From the NCBI RefSeq assembly GCF_000975265.2, contig NZ_CP083405.1:1860001-1924000 (forward strand): DNA of 64,000 nt, in the 5' to 3' direction. A program made the translations under genes and the position numbers. How positions within the stretch are numbered: the stretch's first letter is position 1; each line of letters starts with the position of its first letter. A model generated the notes under the pieces. The model ran no database searches. It was not told the origin of the DNA and saw only the letters and a program-made list of their open reading frames with translations. Source of the DNA: Mycobacterium lepromatosis (GTDB lineage: Bacteria > Actinomycetota > Actinomycetes > Mycobacteriales > Mycobacteriaceae). Positions 44,935-62,056 of the stretch are shown in pieces.

Positions 44935-44984
44935 CGCGCTAGCCGGCGCAGCTAGAACAGTAGAAACAGCAGAATTGAGGAAAC

Positions 44985-45179
44985 ATGCCCAAGGCCAAGA
45001 CTCACAGTGGGGCGTCGAAGCGGTTCCGGCGCACCAGTACCGGGAAGATCGTCCGCCAGAAAGCCAATCGTCGGCATCTGTTCGAGCACAAGCCGAGCAC
45101 TCGTACCCGGCGACTGGATGGCCGCACGCGGGTTGCCGCAAGCGACACCCAACGCGTCAATTCGCTGCTGAACGGCTGA
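44985..45179 (+). CDS. rpmI: 50S ribosomal protein L35
   Basis: A 64-residue, strongly basic protein starting [17 protein letters not shown], the diagnostic L35 N-terminus, then [19 protein letters not shown] 44985 is preceded by TGAGGAAAC. It sits 50 bases after infC and 55 before rplT, the universal infC-rpmI-rplT order. Confidence 0.97.
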   Translation: MPKAKTHSGASKRFRRTSTGKIVRQKANRRHLFEHKPSTRTRRLDGRTRVAASDTQRVNSLLNG

Positions 45180-45234
45180 CCAGATTGCGCCAGGCCCATG
45201 ACTAGATACGTAACGAACGAGAGTAGGAAACACC

Positions 45235-45624
45235 ATGGCACGCGTAAAGCGGGCAGTCAATGCCCATAAGAAGCGGCGCACTATCCTAAAAGCTTCGGAA
45301 GGCTATCGCGGCCAGCGTTCCCGGCTCTATCGCAAAGCCAAAGAACAGCAGCTGCATTCGTTGGGCTATGCTTACCGCGACCGTCGCGCGCGTAAGGGCG
45401 AGTTCCGCAAGTTGTGGATTTCGCGAATTAACGCGGCTGCGCGCGCCAATGACATCACTTACAACCGGTTTATCCAGGGCTTGAAGGCTGCGGATGTCGA
45501 TGTGGATCGCAAGAATCTCGCCGATATTGCGATCAACGATCCGGCGGCGTTCACTACGCTCGTTGAGGTAGCCCGGTCGGGGCTACCCGAAGATGTCAAC
45601 GCACAATCCGGAGAAGCTGCTTAG
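45235..45624 (+). CDS. rplT: 50S ribosomal protein L20
   Basis: A 129-residue L20, an early 23S rRNA-binding assembly protein. [18 protein letters not shown] and [16 protein letters not shown] form the long basic N-terminal helix; [13 protein letters not shown] and [18 protein letters not shown] are the globular end. In other bacteria L20 represses its own operon by binding the leader. Here the candidate leader lies upstream of infC. Confidence 0.97.
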   Translation: MARVKRAVNAHKKRRTILKASEGYRGQRSRLYRKAKEQQLHSLGYAYRDRRARKGEFRKLWISRINAAARANDITYNRFIQGLKAADVDVDRKNLADIAINDPAAFTTLVEVARSGLPEDVNAQSGEAA

Positions 45625-45633
45625 CCCACCAAG

Positions 45634-46458
45634 ATGCGTATCGATGAGCGGGTAAGTCGAACCTTGCCGGGGCCTGCCGTGCTCACTGAACGTTCCGCCC
45701 GGGTGGTCGCGGCAGTCAAGTTGCATCGCCAAGTCACGCGGCGGCGTGTCAGACGATTTCTCGCTGAAGGCCCTAACCTCGTCGAAGCCGCCACAGTACG
45801 CGGGCTGGTTCGAGACGTATTCGTCACAGAAGTCGCGGCCCAACGGCATGCCGCAGTGCTAGCTACGCTGAAGTGTCCGGTCCATCCCGTAAGCGAACGT
45901 GCCGCAAAAGCGCTTTCCGACACGATCACTCCGACAGGTTTGATCGCGGTGTGCGAAATGCCGACGACCCGGCTAGCGACTGTGCTGGCTGGCTCACCCC
46001 AGCTGGTGGTGGCCGCTGTCGAGATCAGCGAACCGGGCAATGCGGGTACTGTAATCCGCATCGCCGATGCCATGGGTGCTGCGGCTGTGCTCTTCGGCGG
46101 GTACACCGTGGACCCGTACAACGGTAAATGTCTGCGCTCCTCTGCCGGCAGTATCTTTTCGATAACGGTTGTCGTGGCGTCTGATGCCTACGCCGCCGTG
46201 ACCGAATTGCGCGCCGGCGGGCTGCAAGTGCTAGCCACCACGGTCGACGGTGAGACATCCCTCGACGAAGCCGAGCCGCTGCTTGGCAAGCCGACAGCTT
46301 GGCTTTTTGGGTCCGAACCACACGGTTTGTCAACCGCAATCGCAGAAGCGGCGGACTATCGGGTCCGTATTCCGATGGTCGGCGGTGCGGAAAGCCTGAA
46401 CGTGGCTGCGGCCGCAGCGATTTGCCTCTATCAGAGCTCGCGTGCATTGCGTCTTTAG
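45634..46458 (+). CDS. tsnR: SpoU-family rRNA (ribose-2'-O) methyltransferase
   Basis: A 274-residue TrmH/SpoU methyltransferase, nine bases after rplT. The N-terminal substrate-binding part (RRRVRRFLAEGPNLVEAA) is followed by the SPOUT knot motifs: motif 1 EISEPGNAGTVIRIADAMGA, motif 2 WLFGSEPHGLS and motif 3 IPMVGGAESLNVAAAAAI. Named for similarity to thiosulfin/thiostrepton-resistance methyltransferases; the natural target is probably a 23S rRNA nucleotide near the L20 domain. ATG 45634 gives a start slightly longer than I know for M. tuberculosis (LTERSARVV at about residue 17). Confidence 0.9.
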   Translation: MRIDERVSRTLPGPAVLTERSARVVAAVKLHRQVTRRRVRRFLAEGPNLVEAATVRGLVRDVFVTEVAAQRHAAVLATLKCPVHPVSERAAKALSDTITPTGLIAVCEMPTTRLATVLAGSPQLVVAAVEISEPGNAGTVIRIADAMGAAAVLFGGYTVDPYNGKCLRSSAGSIFSITVVVASDAYAAVTELRAGGLQVLATTVDGETSLDEAEPLLGKPTAWLFGSEPHGLSTAIAEAADYRVRIPMVGGAESLNVAAAAAICLYQSSRALRL

Positions 46459-46699
46459 CCATCTGGCGGTGACCTCGCCGCTCCCGGCTTCGCCACGCTG
46501 GCGAATCACCATTAGCGCGCCGATTCTCGGCCTTAGGCAGCTCTTTCTAGGGCTTCGCCCCAGCCGTAAGCTGGCCAGCGAAAAGGTGGTCCGCACGCAG
46601 CGACCCACACCGCTCCATCAGGGTCCGAGCGGGGCTGCGCAAGGGATGGCCAAAGGTGTGGCGACAGAGGTGGTACTGAGGAAGAAAATAATGCATCGG
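46459..46699. other. Spacer with the eroded 3' end of the MPAB-type gene
   Basis: No gene is supported. Minus-strand text here may be the last part of the oxygenase remnant that begins at 47601, but the frame is lost. Confidence 0.35.
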
Positions 46700-47601
46700 T
46701 AGCCCGCGGCGGTCATGTGGTGGCGTCATGAAGCCCGGTGCTTCGATCAACGGAGCGTCGACGGGTAAGTCGCCCTTGTGCCCCGGCGGTAAGCCAGCCA
46801 GCGCGCGGGTGCAGTCGGATTTCGTCGGGAACCGCTAAGAACGCCACTTCGACAAACTTGCCGATAGCCGCAGCAACATCTCGTCGCTTGGCTTCCAGTG
46901 CATTCCCACTTTTTCGTTAACGACCGGGTCAAATAGTCCAGCCGCGATCCAGCATTGACCCGACATCAACGGCTTGAACAGTTCATCCCAGATCGGTGTT
47001 GGCATGAGCACAAACTTCGGTTTGGGAATCCGCATCTGGAGAATGCCCAGGGTGGCCTGGTCAGTCTCTAGCTTCTCACGACCCGGTACTCAGTACTGTT
47101 TGAAACTCCTTCCATGATTCGGGCACCGGCCGCATGCTCATCCCATACATCGGGTACCACCGGACGTTCTTGTCGAACAACTGCCGCTCCTCGGCCTTCT
47201 GTCAAGCCGCCACAACAATATTCGGCCACCTTAACTTAACGACCAGCATGAAAAACGTTGTGTGCGCCCAGTAAAACGTCTTCAGATTCAGCGCGTGATA
47301 ACGACGCTCAGAGGTATCAACGCCCTTGATCGCGTTGTGGTATTTTTCACCGGTCTGAGCCGCTCGATCGTCGTCGTAGACCACGCCCATAATGGGATCC
47401 ACTGACCGAGCCACCTGCTGCAACGGCTCGCGCAGTAAGATCGAATGCTCTTCCGACCCCAGCGCCGAGCTCTGGATACATGTTCTGGATCGCACTGATC
47501 CACACACTCATCATTCCGATACGCAAATCATCGAAATACTTCCAGGTGAGCGCATCAGGCCCGAGCGACTCAGCGGATGTCTTCGAAGTGGCAGTCATCA
47601 C
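46700..47601 (-). pseudogene. Oxygenase MPAB-family (DUF2236) protein, decayed
   Basis: The minus-strand start MTATSKTSAESLGPDALTW with KYFDDLRIGMM and WISAIQNMYPELGAGV (47595-47470) is clear. Then in another frame SILLREPLQQVARSVDPIMG and VVYDDDRAAQTG (about 47430-47350), GVDTSERRYHALNLKTFYWAHTT (47320-47250, here in part) and, after loss of a middle segment, MRIPKPKFVLMPTP, ELFKPLMSGQ, GLFDPVVNEKVGM and KPSDEMLLRL (47035-46860). The tyrosine/histidine haem-like pocket cannot be judged. It corresponds to Rv1645c. Multiple frameshifts. Confidence 0.8.
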
Positions 47602-47799
47602 GGCTTCCTACGCAATGATTGTGCCCAAAAGCAATGTTGACAACACACGTTGTCTACATTTTCGGCACCTAATGATATGGGGGGGTATCGATTGTTCACA
47701 TTGGTGGCGCAACGGTATGATCAACTCGTTTATTGTGCGTTGTGACATAAAAGTCATTGCCCCCGTCCGCAAAATCTACCTACCACTGGCCAAGTGGAG
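47602..47799. other. Intergenic remnant
   Basis: No recognised gene. In M. tuberculosis a PE gene (PE17) lies in this place, but I see no PE N-terminus here. Confidence 0.35.
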
Positions 47800-48687
47800 G
47801 GCGCGCCTCCCGATGGAATCCCTTCCGCGGCTAGGGAACCAGACGAGGACACGGTCACCGTGCCGGCCTTGATACGACGTTATTCGGTGTCGATGCACAG
47901 CGCCGCGCAGTGGCTACACACCACAAACCGTAGCCCCAGGCTAGTGGTGATGGTCCGGCGGACACGACGACTGTTGCCCGGCGATCCTGACTTCGGCGAT
48001 CCTCTGTCCACCGCGACACGCGGGTGGCCCACGTGTCGCGGCGCGAGCTGCCGACCGGTTGCTAGGGGATCGCGGTGCGGCGTCGCGTGGAGGTGAGCCT
48101 GAGTGTGCTACAGGTGTGGCAGGCATTGAATGAGGCCATTTCCCGACGGCCGGCAAATCCATGAGGTGACGCTGGTATTCACCGACCTAGTCGGCTTCTC
48201 CGGTTGGTCATTGCAAGTTGGTGACGAAGCGATCCTGGCACTGCTGCGCCAGGTGGCGCGCGCTGTTGAGTCGCCGTTGCTCGATGCCGGTGGGCAGATC
48301 GTCAAGCGGATGGGGGACGGGATCATGGCCGTGTTTAGCAATCCTCCAATCGCCGTACAGGCCGTACTGGCTGCCACGGAAGCGATGAACTCAGTCGAGG
48401 TCGAAGGCTACACACCGCGAATCCGTATCGGAATACACACTGGCCGGCCACAACGACTGGCCGCGGACTGGCTTGGTGTTGATGTCAATATCGCCGCGCG
48501 CGTTATGGAGCGCGCGACAAAAGGGGGGTATCAGGATATCTGGCCCTACTCTGGAACTGATACCGCAAAGTGAGCTGAAAGAGCTGGGCATATTACTAGG
48601 CGCGTCCGAAGACCCATGTTCACCAGCAAACTCACTGGTCTTCCCCCGGATATGGCAATTTATCGCATCAAGACTCGTAGGGCATGA
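47800..48687 (+). pseudogene. Class III adenylate/guanylate cyclase, frameshifted
   Basis: The N-terminal region is broken (VVMVRRTRRLLPGDPDFGDPL at about 47944-48005; VEVSLSVLQVWQALNEAIS at about 48088-48140). The catalytic domain is almost intact in the frame from 48160: VTLVFTDLVGFSGWSLQ (first metal Asp), VKRMGDGIMAVF (second metal Asp), RIRIGIHTGRPQRLAADWLG, DVNIAARVMERATK (transition-state Asn/Arg). At a run of six G's near 48523-48528 the frame breaks; GGIRISGPTLELIPQSELKE continues in the next frame, and the tail TSKLTGLPPDMAIYRIKT in a third, with stop at 48685-48687. The remnant of Rv1647. Confidence 0.88.
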
Positions 48688-50627
<1,940 letters not shown>

Positions 50628-50628
<1 letters not shown>

Positions 50629-53135
50629 TGCGCGTTCCGTATAGCTGGCTGCGCGAAGTGGTCACGGTTGGTGCGCCGGATTGGGATGTCGCCGCGGGCG
50701 ATCTCGAGCAGACGTTGGTACGCATCGGCCACGAGATCGAGGAGATGATCACGGTTGGCCCGGTCGATGGCCCGCTGACTGTGGGGCGAGTCACCGATAT
50801 CGAGGAACTCGCCGGATTCAAAAAGCCGATTCGGGCCTGTGTGGTCGATGTCGGCGACGGTCAGCAGCACGAAATTATTTGTGGTGCAACAAATTTCGCT
50901 GTTGACGATCTGGTCGTGGTGGCATTTCCAGGAACCACTCTGCCTGGCGGGTTCGCCATCACGGCGTGCGAGACCTACGGTCGTTATTCTGCTGGAATGA
51001 TTTGCTCAGCGGCCGAGCTCCGTTTGAGTACAGATCATTCGGGGATTTTAGTATTGCCACCTGGAACCGCCCTACCAGGTGCCGACGGCGCCGACGTGCT
51101 TGGGTTGGGCGATGTGGTTTTTCGTTTGGCGACCACTCCCGACCGCGGGTACTGCATGTCGGTGCGGGGCTTGGCCCGTGAGATCGCATGCGCCTACGAC
51201 CTAGCCTTCGTTGACCCGGCCAGCGACCAAGTGGTGCCGCCGTTGCCGGTTGAGGGGCAGGCGTGGCCGTTGACGGTGCAGCCCGAAACGGGAGTTCGTC
51301 GGTGCGCCCTGCGTTCGGTCACTGGGATCGACTTTGCCGCCGTGTCGCCGTGGTGGTTGCAGCGCCGGCTGCTGTTATCCGGAATTCGTACGACCTCACC
51401 GGCAGTGGATGTCACCAACTACGTGATGCTGGAACTCGGCCACCCGCTGCACGCCCACGACCGCAATCGCATTACCGGAGGCTTCACAGTACGATTCGCT
51501 CGGCCCGGCGAGACCGTCGTTACCATCGACGGGATCGAGCGTCAGCTCGATCCCGTCGATGTCCTCATCGCCGATCACGTCGCTACCGCCGCGATCGGCG
51601 GCGTGATGGGTGCCGCAAGCACCGAAGTGCGCTCCGATTCCACCGATGTGCTACTCGAGGCCGCGGTATGGGACCCCGCCAAGGTATCACGCACCCAGCG
51701 GCGGCTGCACCTGCCTAGCGAAGCAGCCCGCCGTTATGAACGGGCAGTGGATCCGGCTGTCTCGGTAGCTGCTTTAGATCGGTGTGCGATGCTGCTTGCC
51801 GATATCGCCGGGGGAACGGTTTCAGAGACTCTGACCGATTGGCGGGGCAGCTCGCCGCGAGCTGACTGGTCGTTGCCGCCGATCCAGATCGCCGTCGACC
51901 TGCCGGACCGGATCGCTGGGGTGGCCTATAACCAAGGCGCAACCACCAAACGGCTGACCCAAATCGGTGCTGTAGTGGTCGACACGGTGTCCTCAGAAGG
52001 TCACACGCTCACCGTCACGCCACCGAGTTGGCGCCCCGATTTACTGCAGCCTTCCGATCTTGTCGAGGAGGTGCTGCGCCTCGAAGGGCTAGAGGTCATT
52101 AGATCGGTGCAGCCGCTCGCACCCGCGGGTCGGGGACTCACCGCAGTACAGAAGCGCTACCGTGCAATTGGCAAGGCGCTGGCACAGTCCGGTTACGTCG
52201 AGATCTTGCCAACACCGTTTTTGCCGGCCGATGTGTTCGACCTTTGGGGCTTGCCGGCCGATGACCCGCGACGGACGACGACGCGAGTGCTCAACCCGTT
52301 GGAGTCCAACCGTCCACAACTCGCCACCACACTGCTGCCGGCGCTGCTGGAAGTCTTGGGAAGAAATGTATCTCGAGGTCTCATCGATATCGCTTTGTTT
52401 GCCATCGCGCAGGTTGTCGAACCGACCGAGCGAACTGGCGGTGTAGGGTCCATCCCCGTCGACCGTCGACTGACCGATGCTGAAATCGCCTTACTGGACG
52501 CATCCTTGCCTCGGCAGCCACAGCATGTCGCCGCGGTGTTGGCTGGGTTGCGGGAACCGCGGGGTCCGTGGGGTCCTGGCCGTCTAGCCGAGGCATCCGA
52601 CGCTTTTGAGGCAGTGCGTATCATCGCCCGAGTCAGTGGAGTCGACGTGGTTTTCCGGGCTGTCCAATATTTGCCTTGGCATCCGGGTCGGTGCGCTGAG
52701 GTGTTTGTTGGTGAAATGCCTGTCGGCCATGCAGGGCAGCTGCATCCGGCCGTGATCGAACGTGCCGGTCTGCCGAAGGGTACCTGTGCTCTCGAGTTGG
52801 ACCTTGCTGCCATTCCTATCGTCGAGGAGTTGCCCTCACCTCAGGTGTCGCCGTTTCCGGCTGTGCTGCAGGACGTCAGCCTGGTGGTGTCCACGCAGGT
52901 TCCTGCTCAAGAAGTGCAGGATGCCATTCGTGATGGGGCCGGGGAATTGCTCGAGGAAATTCAATTATTCGACGTCTTCACCGGTTCGCAGGTTGGCGAG
53001 GACCGCAAGTCGCTGACATTTGCGCTGCGGTTTCGCGCACCTGATCGCACGCTAACTGAAGACGACGCCAGCGCGGCTCGCGATGCTGCGGTACGACACG
53101 CCGCCGAGCAGGTCGGTGCGACATTGCGCACTTAA
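50628..53135 (+). CDS. pheT: Phenylalanyl-tRNA synthetase beta subunit
   Basis: An 835-residue beta subunit. Residues about 40-155 are the EMAP/OB-fold tRNA-binding domain ([21 protein letters not shown]). B3/B4 editing domain (about 210-390) contains [17 protein letters not shown] and the [23 protein letters not shown] text; B5 (about 405-480) and the inactive class II core ([28 protein letters not shown]) follow. The C-terminal FDX-ACB domain binds the anticodon ([31 protein letters not shown]). Length and domains are complete. Confidence 0.97.
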
Positions 53136-53286
53136 ATCACCCCAATTGCGGGTTCGCGTCGCTCGTACATCGGCATGATGTGCTCGGGCTAAATCGCAGC
53201 CTAAATGCAGGTTTTCCTGCGAGAAGTGAAATATTTCATATTGTCGGTCTGCCTTAATTGTCGTAGTAAGTCGAGGGGAACTAGAT
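53136..53286. promoter_or_regulatory. Leader before the PE remnant
   Basis: No gene. The bases GAGGGGAAC just upstream of ATG 53287 make a good ribosome binding site for the PE remnant. Confidence 0.4.
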
Positions 53287-53508
53287 ATGTCGTTCCTGAG
53301 TGTGCTGTCGGAGCAGATTGAATCTGTGGTTCAGGGTTTGGCGGGTATTCGCTCGACGCTGTTCGGTGACTTCGGCTGGAGTTTGCAAGTTTTCAACGCC
53401 CAAGTGACCGTGTTTCATGACGAGTTTGTCACCTTGCTATGGCCGATATGGACAGCGTATCTCAGCTCCGAAGCGGTCAACGCTGCAGCTGAAATCGCTG
53501 TGCAGTAG
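53287..53508 (+). pseudogene. PE-family N-terminal remnant with internal deletion
   Basis: An open 73-codon frame with MSFLSVLSEQIESVVQGLAG, the PE-family start (MSFLxVxPE..), and later GDFGWSLQVFNAQVTVFHDEFV, matching the end of PE domains (FG..YQ..NAQ..AFHxxFV). The middle 30 residues that carry the Pro-Glu hairpin and the alanine-rich helices are missing, so the two helices of a PE fold cannot form. The frame is open and has a ribosome binding site. It may be a PE_PGRS30-type relic or the end product of a deletion between repeats. I treat it as non-functional though it could be expressed. Confidence 0.65.
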
Positions 53509-54649
53509 AGTGACGCTGTCCACCTCGTTCAAGGTACTGTAGTCATTATACTGACTCAGGAAGTGCGTTGTCTGGACCTGGTCTGCCGGGTAGTGCAGTT
53601 GTGCAGCTTTTTCGCCTGTCGTTTGCGTCGGCTAGACAGAATGCCCTAGGAGGGCCTGGTCTGCTTGGGACCACCGGTGTTGAGTTCGTGCCTGGTGTTA
53701 ACCATCTGATGTTTGGTTGCGTCGGCTGTTATTATGGGGTTTGCTGTTTGTTCCGGCTGTCCGCGACGTCAAGATCGCCGCAGATGATACTGGTGCAGCG
53801 ATTAGGGTTATAGGTCGGCAATTGTCCGCGTGTGGCACGCGTACCGGATTGTGCTTGGCGGCTCGAACGGCGAAATGACGCAATACCGCTTCTCCGGGAC
53901 CATCCGATACGAGGGGAATTGTGAAATCCTGTCGGTTGGATGTTAATGCTTATGTGCAGCCGATTGATATTGATGGGTCATTGAACGTTGTGGGAAGTCT
54001 TGGCGGGTGGCTGTTAACGCGAGTAGAATTGGCTTATTGAGGCACCAGACGTGGCTGAGGTTGTGCAGGAGTGAGGTTAGCCACCAGTGTTAATCGTTAC
54101 TCGAGTTTTTGCGTTGATTACCAGGCCAACTGGGTTGGGTCATTAACTATGTTGTCAAATGTGGTGAAGCCGTCCGATTGCCTGAGTGTGAAGGACACTA
54201 AATATCTGACCAATCTTGCGATAGTAGCGATATGAAATTAACTGTGTCAGTTGGGTCAGTTCAGTTCCCTTGCATCACATACGTCCCGTAGTAGTGTTCA
54301 CTTTCGGACAATATGGCATACATTCCGTTGTCGTAATACAGCAGCACCGAGTCGAAGAATGGCTTCTTCTCGTATAACTGTGTGTACTCGAATTATTGTA
54401 ATTTGGTGGGCTTCCCGAACCGGACTATCACAGCACCCACGGTCTTGGCTTTCCATGACGTGGACCGGGTGGCAGTAACCACAGTGATGACGGCAGCATG
54501 CAGAACGAGAACGCAAATCCGGCCAAGCCATGTCGTCTTGAACTCGGGCTAGGTGCGGCAACAGCACGGACCGGAAACACTCCATTCTGGGGGTATCTCA
54601 CACCGCTGGTTTTCAGCCAAAAGACTGTTAATCGGGTAGACTTGTTATT
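53509..54649. other. Long gene-less stretch
   Basis: About 1.1 kb. A short plus-strand frame (53568-53813) with GGPGLLGTTGVEFVPGVNHLMFG may be the remote tail of the PE gene. The rest has only short frames. Nothing more supportable on either strand. Confidence 0.45.
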
Positions 54650-55890
54650 AGCTAGGAAACTCCTGATCCGGTGTTGTATGGTTTTGGCGACTAATGTGAT
54701 GTTGTGGGGCCATTCGAGTAGCTTTGCTCTGCGGAAGGACAGCGTTGGTGCGGGCCAGGGTGGCCTGGTGAACTTGTAGCTTGTAGGCCATGGCGATTCC
54801 CGCGGCGCGGGAGCCAAGCGCTTTGGTGACCTTGGTCCATACACGGACAGTGGCGAAGGTGTTTTCAAGGGGGTTGGTGGTTCGTAGATGGATCCAGTGC
54901 TTGACAAGGTATCTGCAGAATTCCAAGAACACGTCGCGTCCTCGGCTACCGCTTTGGGATACTTACCGTCGTAATCTATGGCGAAGGTCTTGATCGCGAT
55001 GTGCGGTTTTGTCGATGTCTTTCGGCGTTGTAGATATTTTTGAACGCCGCCGACGTTGTCGTATGCGCTGACTTGGATAGGGCAGCAAGGACGTTGGCCT
55101 GTTTGTGAAGCCAGCACCGCTGCTCACGGGTGGCTGGGAACACTTCGCGCATCACTTTCCAGAACCCTAACGCCCTGTCGCCGACCGCCAGTACCGGTGC
55201 GGTTATCCCACGGAGGCGGTAATCGCGCAGCAGATCAGCCCATGATTCCACTGATTCCCGCAACTCATCGGCCAGAGCAACCGGTTTCTTGCGGCCACCA
55301 GTACGCACTCCATGCATAACCAACAGGCTAGAGTTGTCCTGTTTCAAGCGGACTTTGAGGTGGATTTCATCGATTGAAAGCTAGAGATAGTCAGCCCTGG
55401 AGAGATCGCTGTCGGAGAATGGGTGGTCTTCGGCCTGCCAATAGGCCAATAGCTGGTGAGCCGAGTGATCGGGACAACCGACACTCCCGCTCCCGTACCC
55501 AGGAACTGCTTTAGCACTGGGACGAAATCGTCCGTGGACAAACCCATGCAAGACCACAGTGGCAGCACTTCCCTGGTCTGCGGTGACTTACAGCCCCATG
55601 CCGGCAGGATCGTCTAGGAAAATCGTTGATGTTCAACGTTTTCAGGGTCAACATGTTTGTCGCCGACCCACTGGCGCGGTCATGACCACTGCACCAGCAG
55701 CAGTCAATACGGTGTGCTCGTTGTGGTAGCTGTTCCGCACCACTAATAAAATCTATTCTATGTCCGTCTTCGGCGTAGGCATCGATATAAGCCTCAACCT
55801 AAGACGGTCAACGCTGCCGCCAGCATCTGGCGCACAATCTCATCCAACAGCGACCCAGCCGCAAACGCACAGCCCGTATTGGATACGGCG
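54650..55890 (-). mobile_element. IS256-family (IS1081-like) transposase, decayed
   Basis: Minus-strand fragments in the order of a Mutator-type transposase. AGSLLDEIVRQMLAAALTVL (about 55860-55800), VRNSYHNEHTVLTAAGAVVM (about 55760-55690), KRFSSRR-like text, WSCMGLSTDDFVPVLKQFLGTGAG (55555-55480), then MKQDNSSLLVMHGVRTGGRKK, ELRESVESWADLLRDYRLRG, ITAPVLAVGDRALGFWKVMREVFPATREQRCWLHKQANVLAAL (55200-55060; the DDE Asp and Glu regions), IYNAE, KHWIHLRTTNPLENTFATVR (54905-54845) and TKVTKALGSRAAGIAMAYKL. More than four frame breaks. IS256 elements of mycobacteria (IS1081) are the nearest group I know. Confidence 0.85.
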
Positions 55891-56091
55891 ACGTCCTGAA
55901 CTACCGTGAGCATGGGGGATTGCTTTATCGCCAGCGTTGGCTCCGCTGGACTTGATCAAAACCTGCTTACGGATCACCTGGGAAGGTATTCTCTTCCAAC
56001 CATCAACAGCTTTCGATCATTGTGATCCGATATCATGCTCACTCATCCAGTAAGGCGGAGCTTAGTTGAACTGGTGCGGAGTGGATTTGCA
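55891..56091. promoter_or_regulatory. Upstream region of argC
   Basis: About 200 bases without a gene, upstream of the argC operator. The promoter of the arginine operon probably lies in its last 60 bases; ATTTGC/GTGGAT-type boxes were not convincing. Confidence 0.35.
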
Positions 56092-58377
<2,286 letters not shown>

Positions 58378-58384
58378 CTGTCTG

Positions 58385-59278
58385 ATGAACCGCACCGGCG
58401 ACGTCGAAGCATTGTCGACTCAAGTTAAGGCGGAGGTCTTGGCCGAAGCCCTGCCGTGGCTGAAGCAGTTGCACGGCAAGGTGGTTGTGGTTAAATACAG
58501 CGGCAATGCCATGACCGACGACACGCTGCGGCGCGCGTTCGCCGCTGACATGGCGTTTCTGCGCAACTGCGGTATCCATCCGGTCGTTGTGCATGGCGGC
58601 GGACCACAGATCACCGCCATGCTACGTCGGCTTGGCATTGAAGGTGACTTCAAGGGTGGCTTCCGGGTCACCACACCGGAAGTGCTCGATGTCGCGCGGA
58701 TGGTGTTGTTCGGGCAGGTGGGCCGTGAACTGGTCAACCTGATCAACGCGCACGGTCCTTACGCGGTAGGCATCACCGGCGAGGACGCACAACTTTTCAC
58801 CGCTGGTCGGCGCAGTGTCACTGTCGAAGGTATGGCGACCGACATCGGCCTGGTTGGAGACATCGATCAGGTCAACATTGCCGCGGTGCTCGATCTGATT
58901 TCTGCCCGCCGTATTCCAGTGGTGTCGACGCTTGCGCCGGATCGCGACGGCGTGGTGCACAACATCAATGCCGACACCGCTGCAGCGGCTCTAGCCGAAA
59001 CGTTAGGAGCCGAAAAATTGTTGATGCTCACCGATGTCGAAGGTTTGTACACCCGCTGGCCAGAACGAGATTCGCTGGTCAACGAAATCGACTCTGCCGC
59101 ACTCGCGCAACTGCTACCTACGCTGGAAGCGGGCATGGTTCCCAAGGTTGAAGCGTGTCTGCGGGCCGTCACCGGCGGCGTGCCCAGCGCGCACGTCATC
59201 GACGGGCGAGTCAAACACTGCGTGTTGGTGGAGTTGTTCACCGACGAGGGCACCGGCACCAAGGTGGTGAGCGTATGA
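58385..59278 (+). CDS. argB: N-acetylglutamate kinase
   Basis: A 297-residue amino-acid-kinase-fold enzyme, second step and usual feedback point of the pathway. [10 protein letters not shown] (residues about 62-71) binds the substrate; GDIDQVN and [15 protein letters not shown] and GTGTKVVS near the end follow the family. At residues 38-41 the usual YGGN reads YSGN: Ser39 replaces the first Gly of the phosphate-binding loop. An ATG at 58385 (MNRTGDVE) is used; the open frame upstream to 58223 lies inside argJ and is spurious. Confidence 0.95.
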   Translation: MNRTGDVEALSTQVKAEVLAEALPWLKQLHGKVVVVKYSGNAMTDDTLRRAFAADMAFLRNCGIHPVVVHGGGPQITAMLRRLGIEGDFKGGFRVTTPEVLDVARMVLFGQVGRELVNLINAHGPYAVGITGEDAQLFTAGRRSVTVEGMATDIGLVGDIDQVNIAAVLDLISARRIPVVSTLAPDRDGVVHNINADTAAAALAETLGAEKLLMLTDVEGLYTRWPERDSLVNEIDSAALAQLLPTLEAGMVPKVEACLRAVTGGVPSAHVIDGRVKHCVLVELFTDEGTGTKVVSV

Positions 59279-59281
59279 CGC

Positions 59282-59328
59282 GCGCCGGTGACGATGCAGA
59301 GAAAGGTGATGGGGGAGGAACGGCGCCC
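59282..59328 (+). repeat. MIRU-like intergenic repeat, argB/argD junction
   Basis: GCGCCGGTGACGATGCAGA at its start is shared exactly with 60546-60564. The end GGGGGAGGAACGGCGCCC resembles the end of that second copy. The layout (GGTGACGATGCAGAG..GAGGAGCGGCGC) is that of mycobacterial interspersed repetitive units, which often lie between operon genes. The 3' part supplies the ribosome binding site of argD. Confidence 0.75.

Positions 59329-59331
<3 letters not shown>
59311..59331 (+). promoter_or_regulatory. argD: Ribosome binding site that decides the argD start
   Basis: GGGGGAGGAA (59311-59320) stands eight bases before ATG 59329. The alternative ATG 59275 would place 18 repeat-encoded residues in front of the conserved enzyme. 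Confidence 0.7.
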
Positions 59332-61537
<2,206 letters not shown>

Positions 61538-61539
61538 CG

Positions 61540-62040
61540 ATGACCCACGGCGCTTCGAAGACCACACACGAGACCACTCGGGCGGGGCGACAGGCTCGCA
61601 TTGTGGCGATCTTGTCGTCGGCATCGGTGCGCAGTCAAAGCGAATTGGCGACGCTACTCGCCGATGACGGCATCGATGTCACCCAGGCCACGCTGTCACG
61701 AGATCTCGAGGAGCTCGGCGCTGTGAAACTGCGCGGTGCAGATGGTGGCGTTGGGGTCTATGTTGTTCCCGAAGATGGCAGCCCGGTGCGTGGCGTGTCC
61801 GGAGGTACCGGGCGACTGTCCCGGCTGCTAAGCGAGCTGCTGGTATCCGCCGACTCCAGTGCGAACCTCGCCGTGCTGCGCACTCCACCTGGCGCCGCAG
61901 ACTACCTGGCCAGCGCGATTGACCGTGCAGCACTACCGTACGTGGTCGGTACCGTCGCTGGTGACGACACCGTCTTCGTGGCCGCCCGTGAGCCGATGAC
62001 TGGCTCCGAGTTGGCCACTGTTCTCGAAAGCCTGAAATAG
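61540..62040 (+). CDS. argR: Arginine repressor ArgR
   Basis: A 166-residue repressor. The N-terminal winged helix-turn-helix is [24 protein letters not shown], here in part, then [19 protein letters not shown], the signature that reads ARG boxes. The C-terminal oligomer domain binds arginine at [13 protein letters not shown] and [15 protein letters not shown]. It lies within the operon it is expected to regulate; the operator palindrome before argC is the likely target. Confidence 0.97.
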   Translation: MTHGASKTTHETTRAGRQARIVAILSSASVRSQSELATLLADDGIDVTQATLSRDLEELGAVKLRGADGGVGVYVVPEDGSPVRGVSGGTGRLSRLLSELLVSADSSANLAVLRTPPGAADYLASAIDRAALPYVVGTVAGDDTVFVAAREPMTGSELATVLESLK

Positions 62041-62056
62041 ATAAGGGAGTTGGTTG

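Noticed and set aside
59155..59328. Longer start for argD
   Set aside because: It overlaps argB and a MIRU-like repeat; the ribosome binding site points to 59329.
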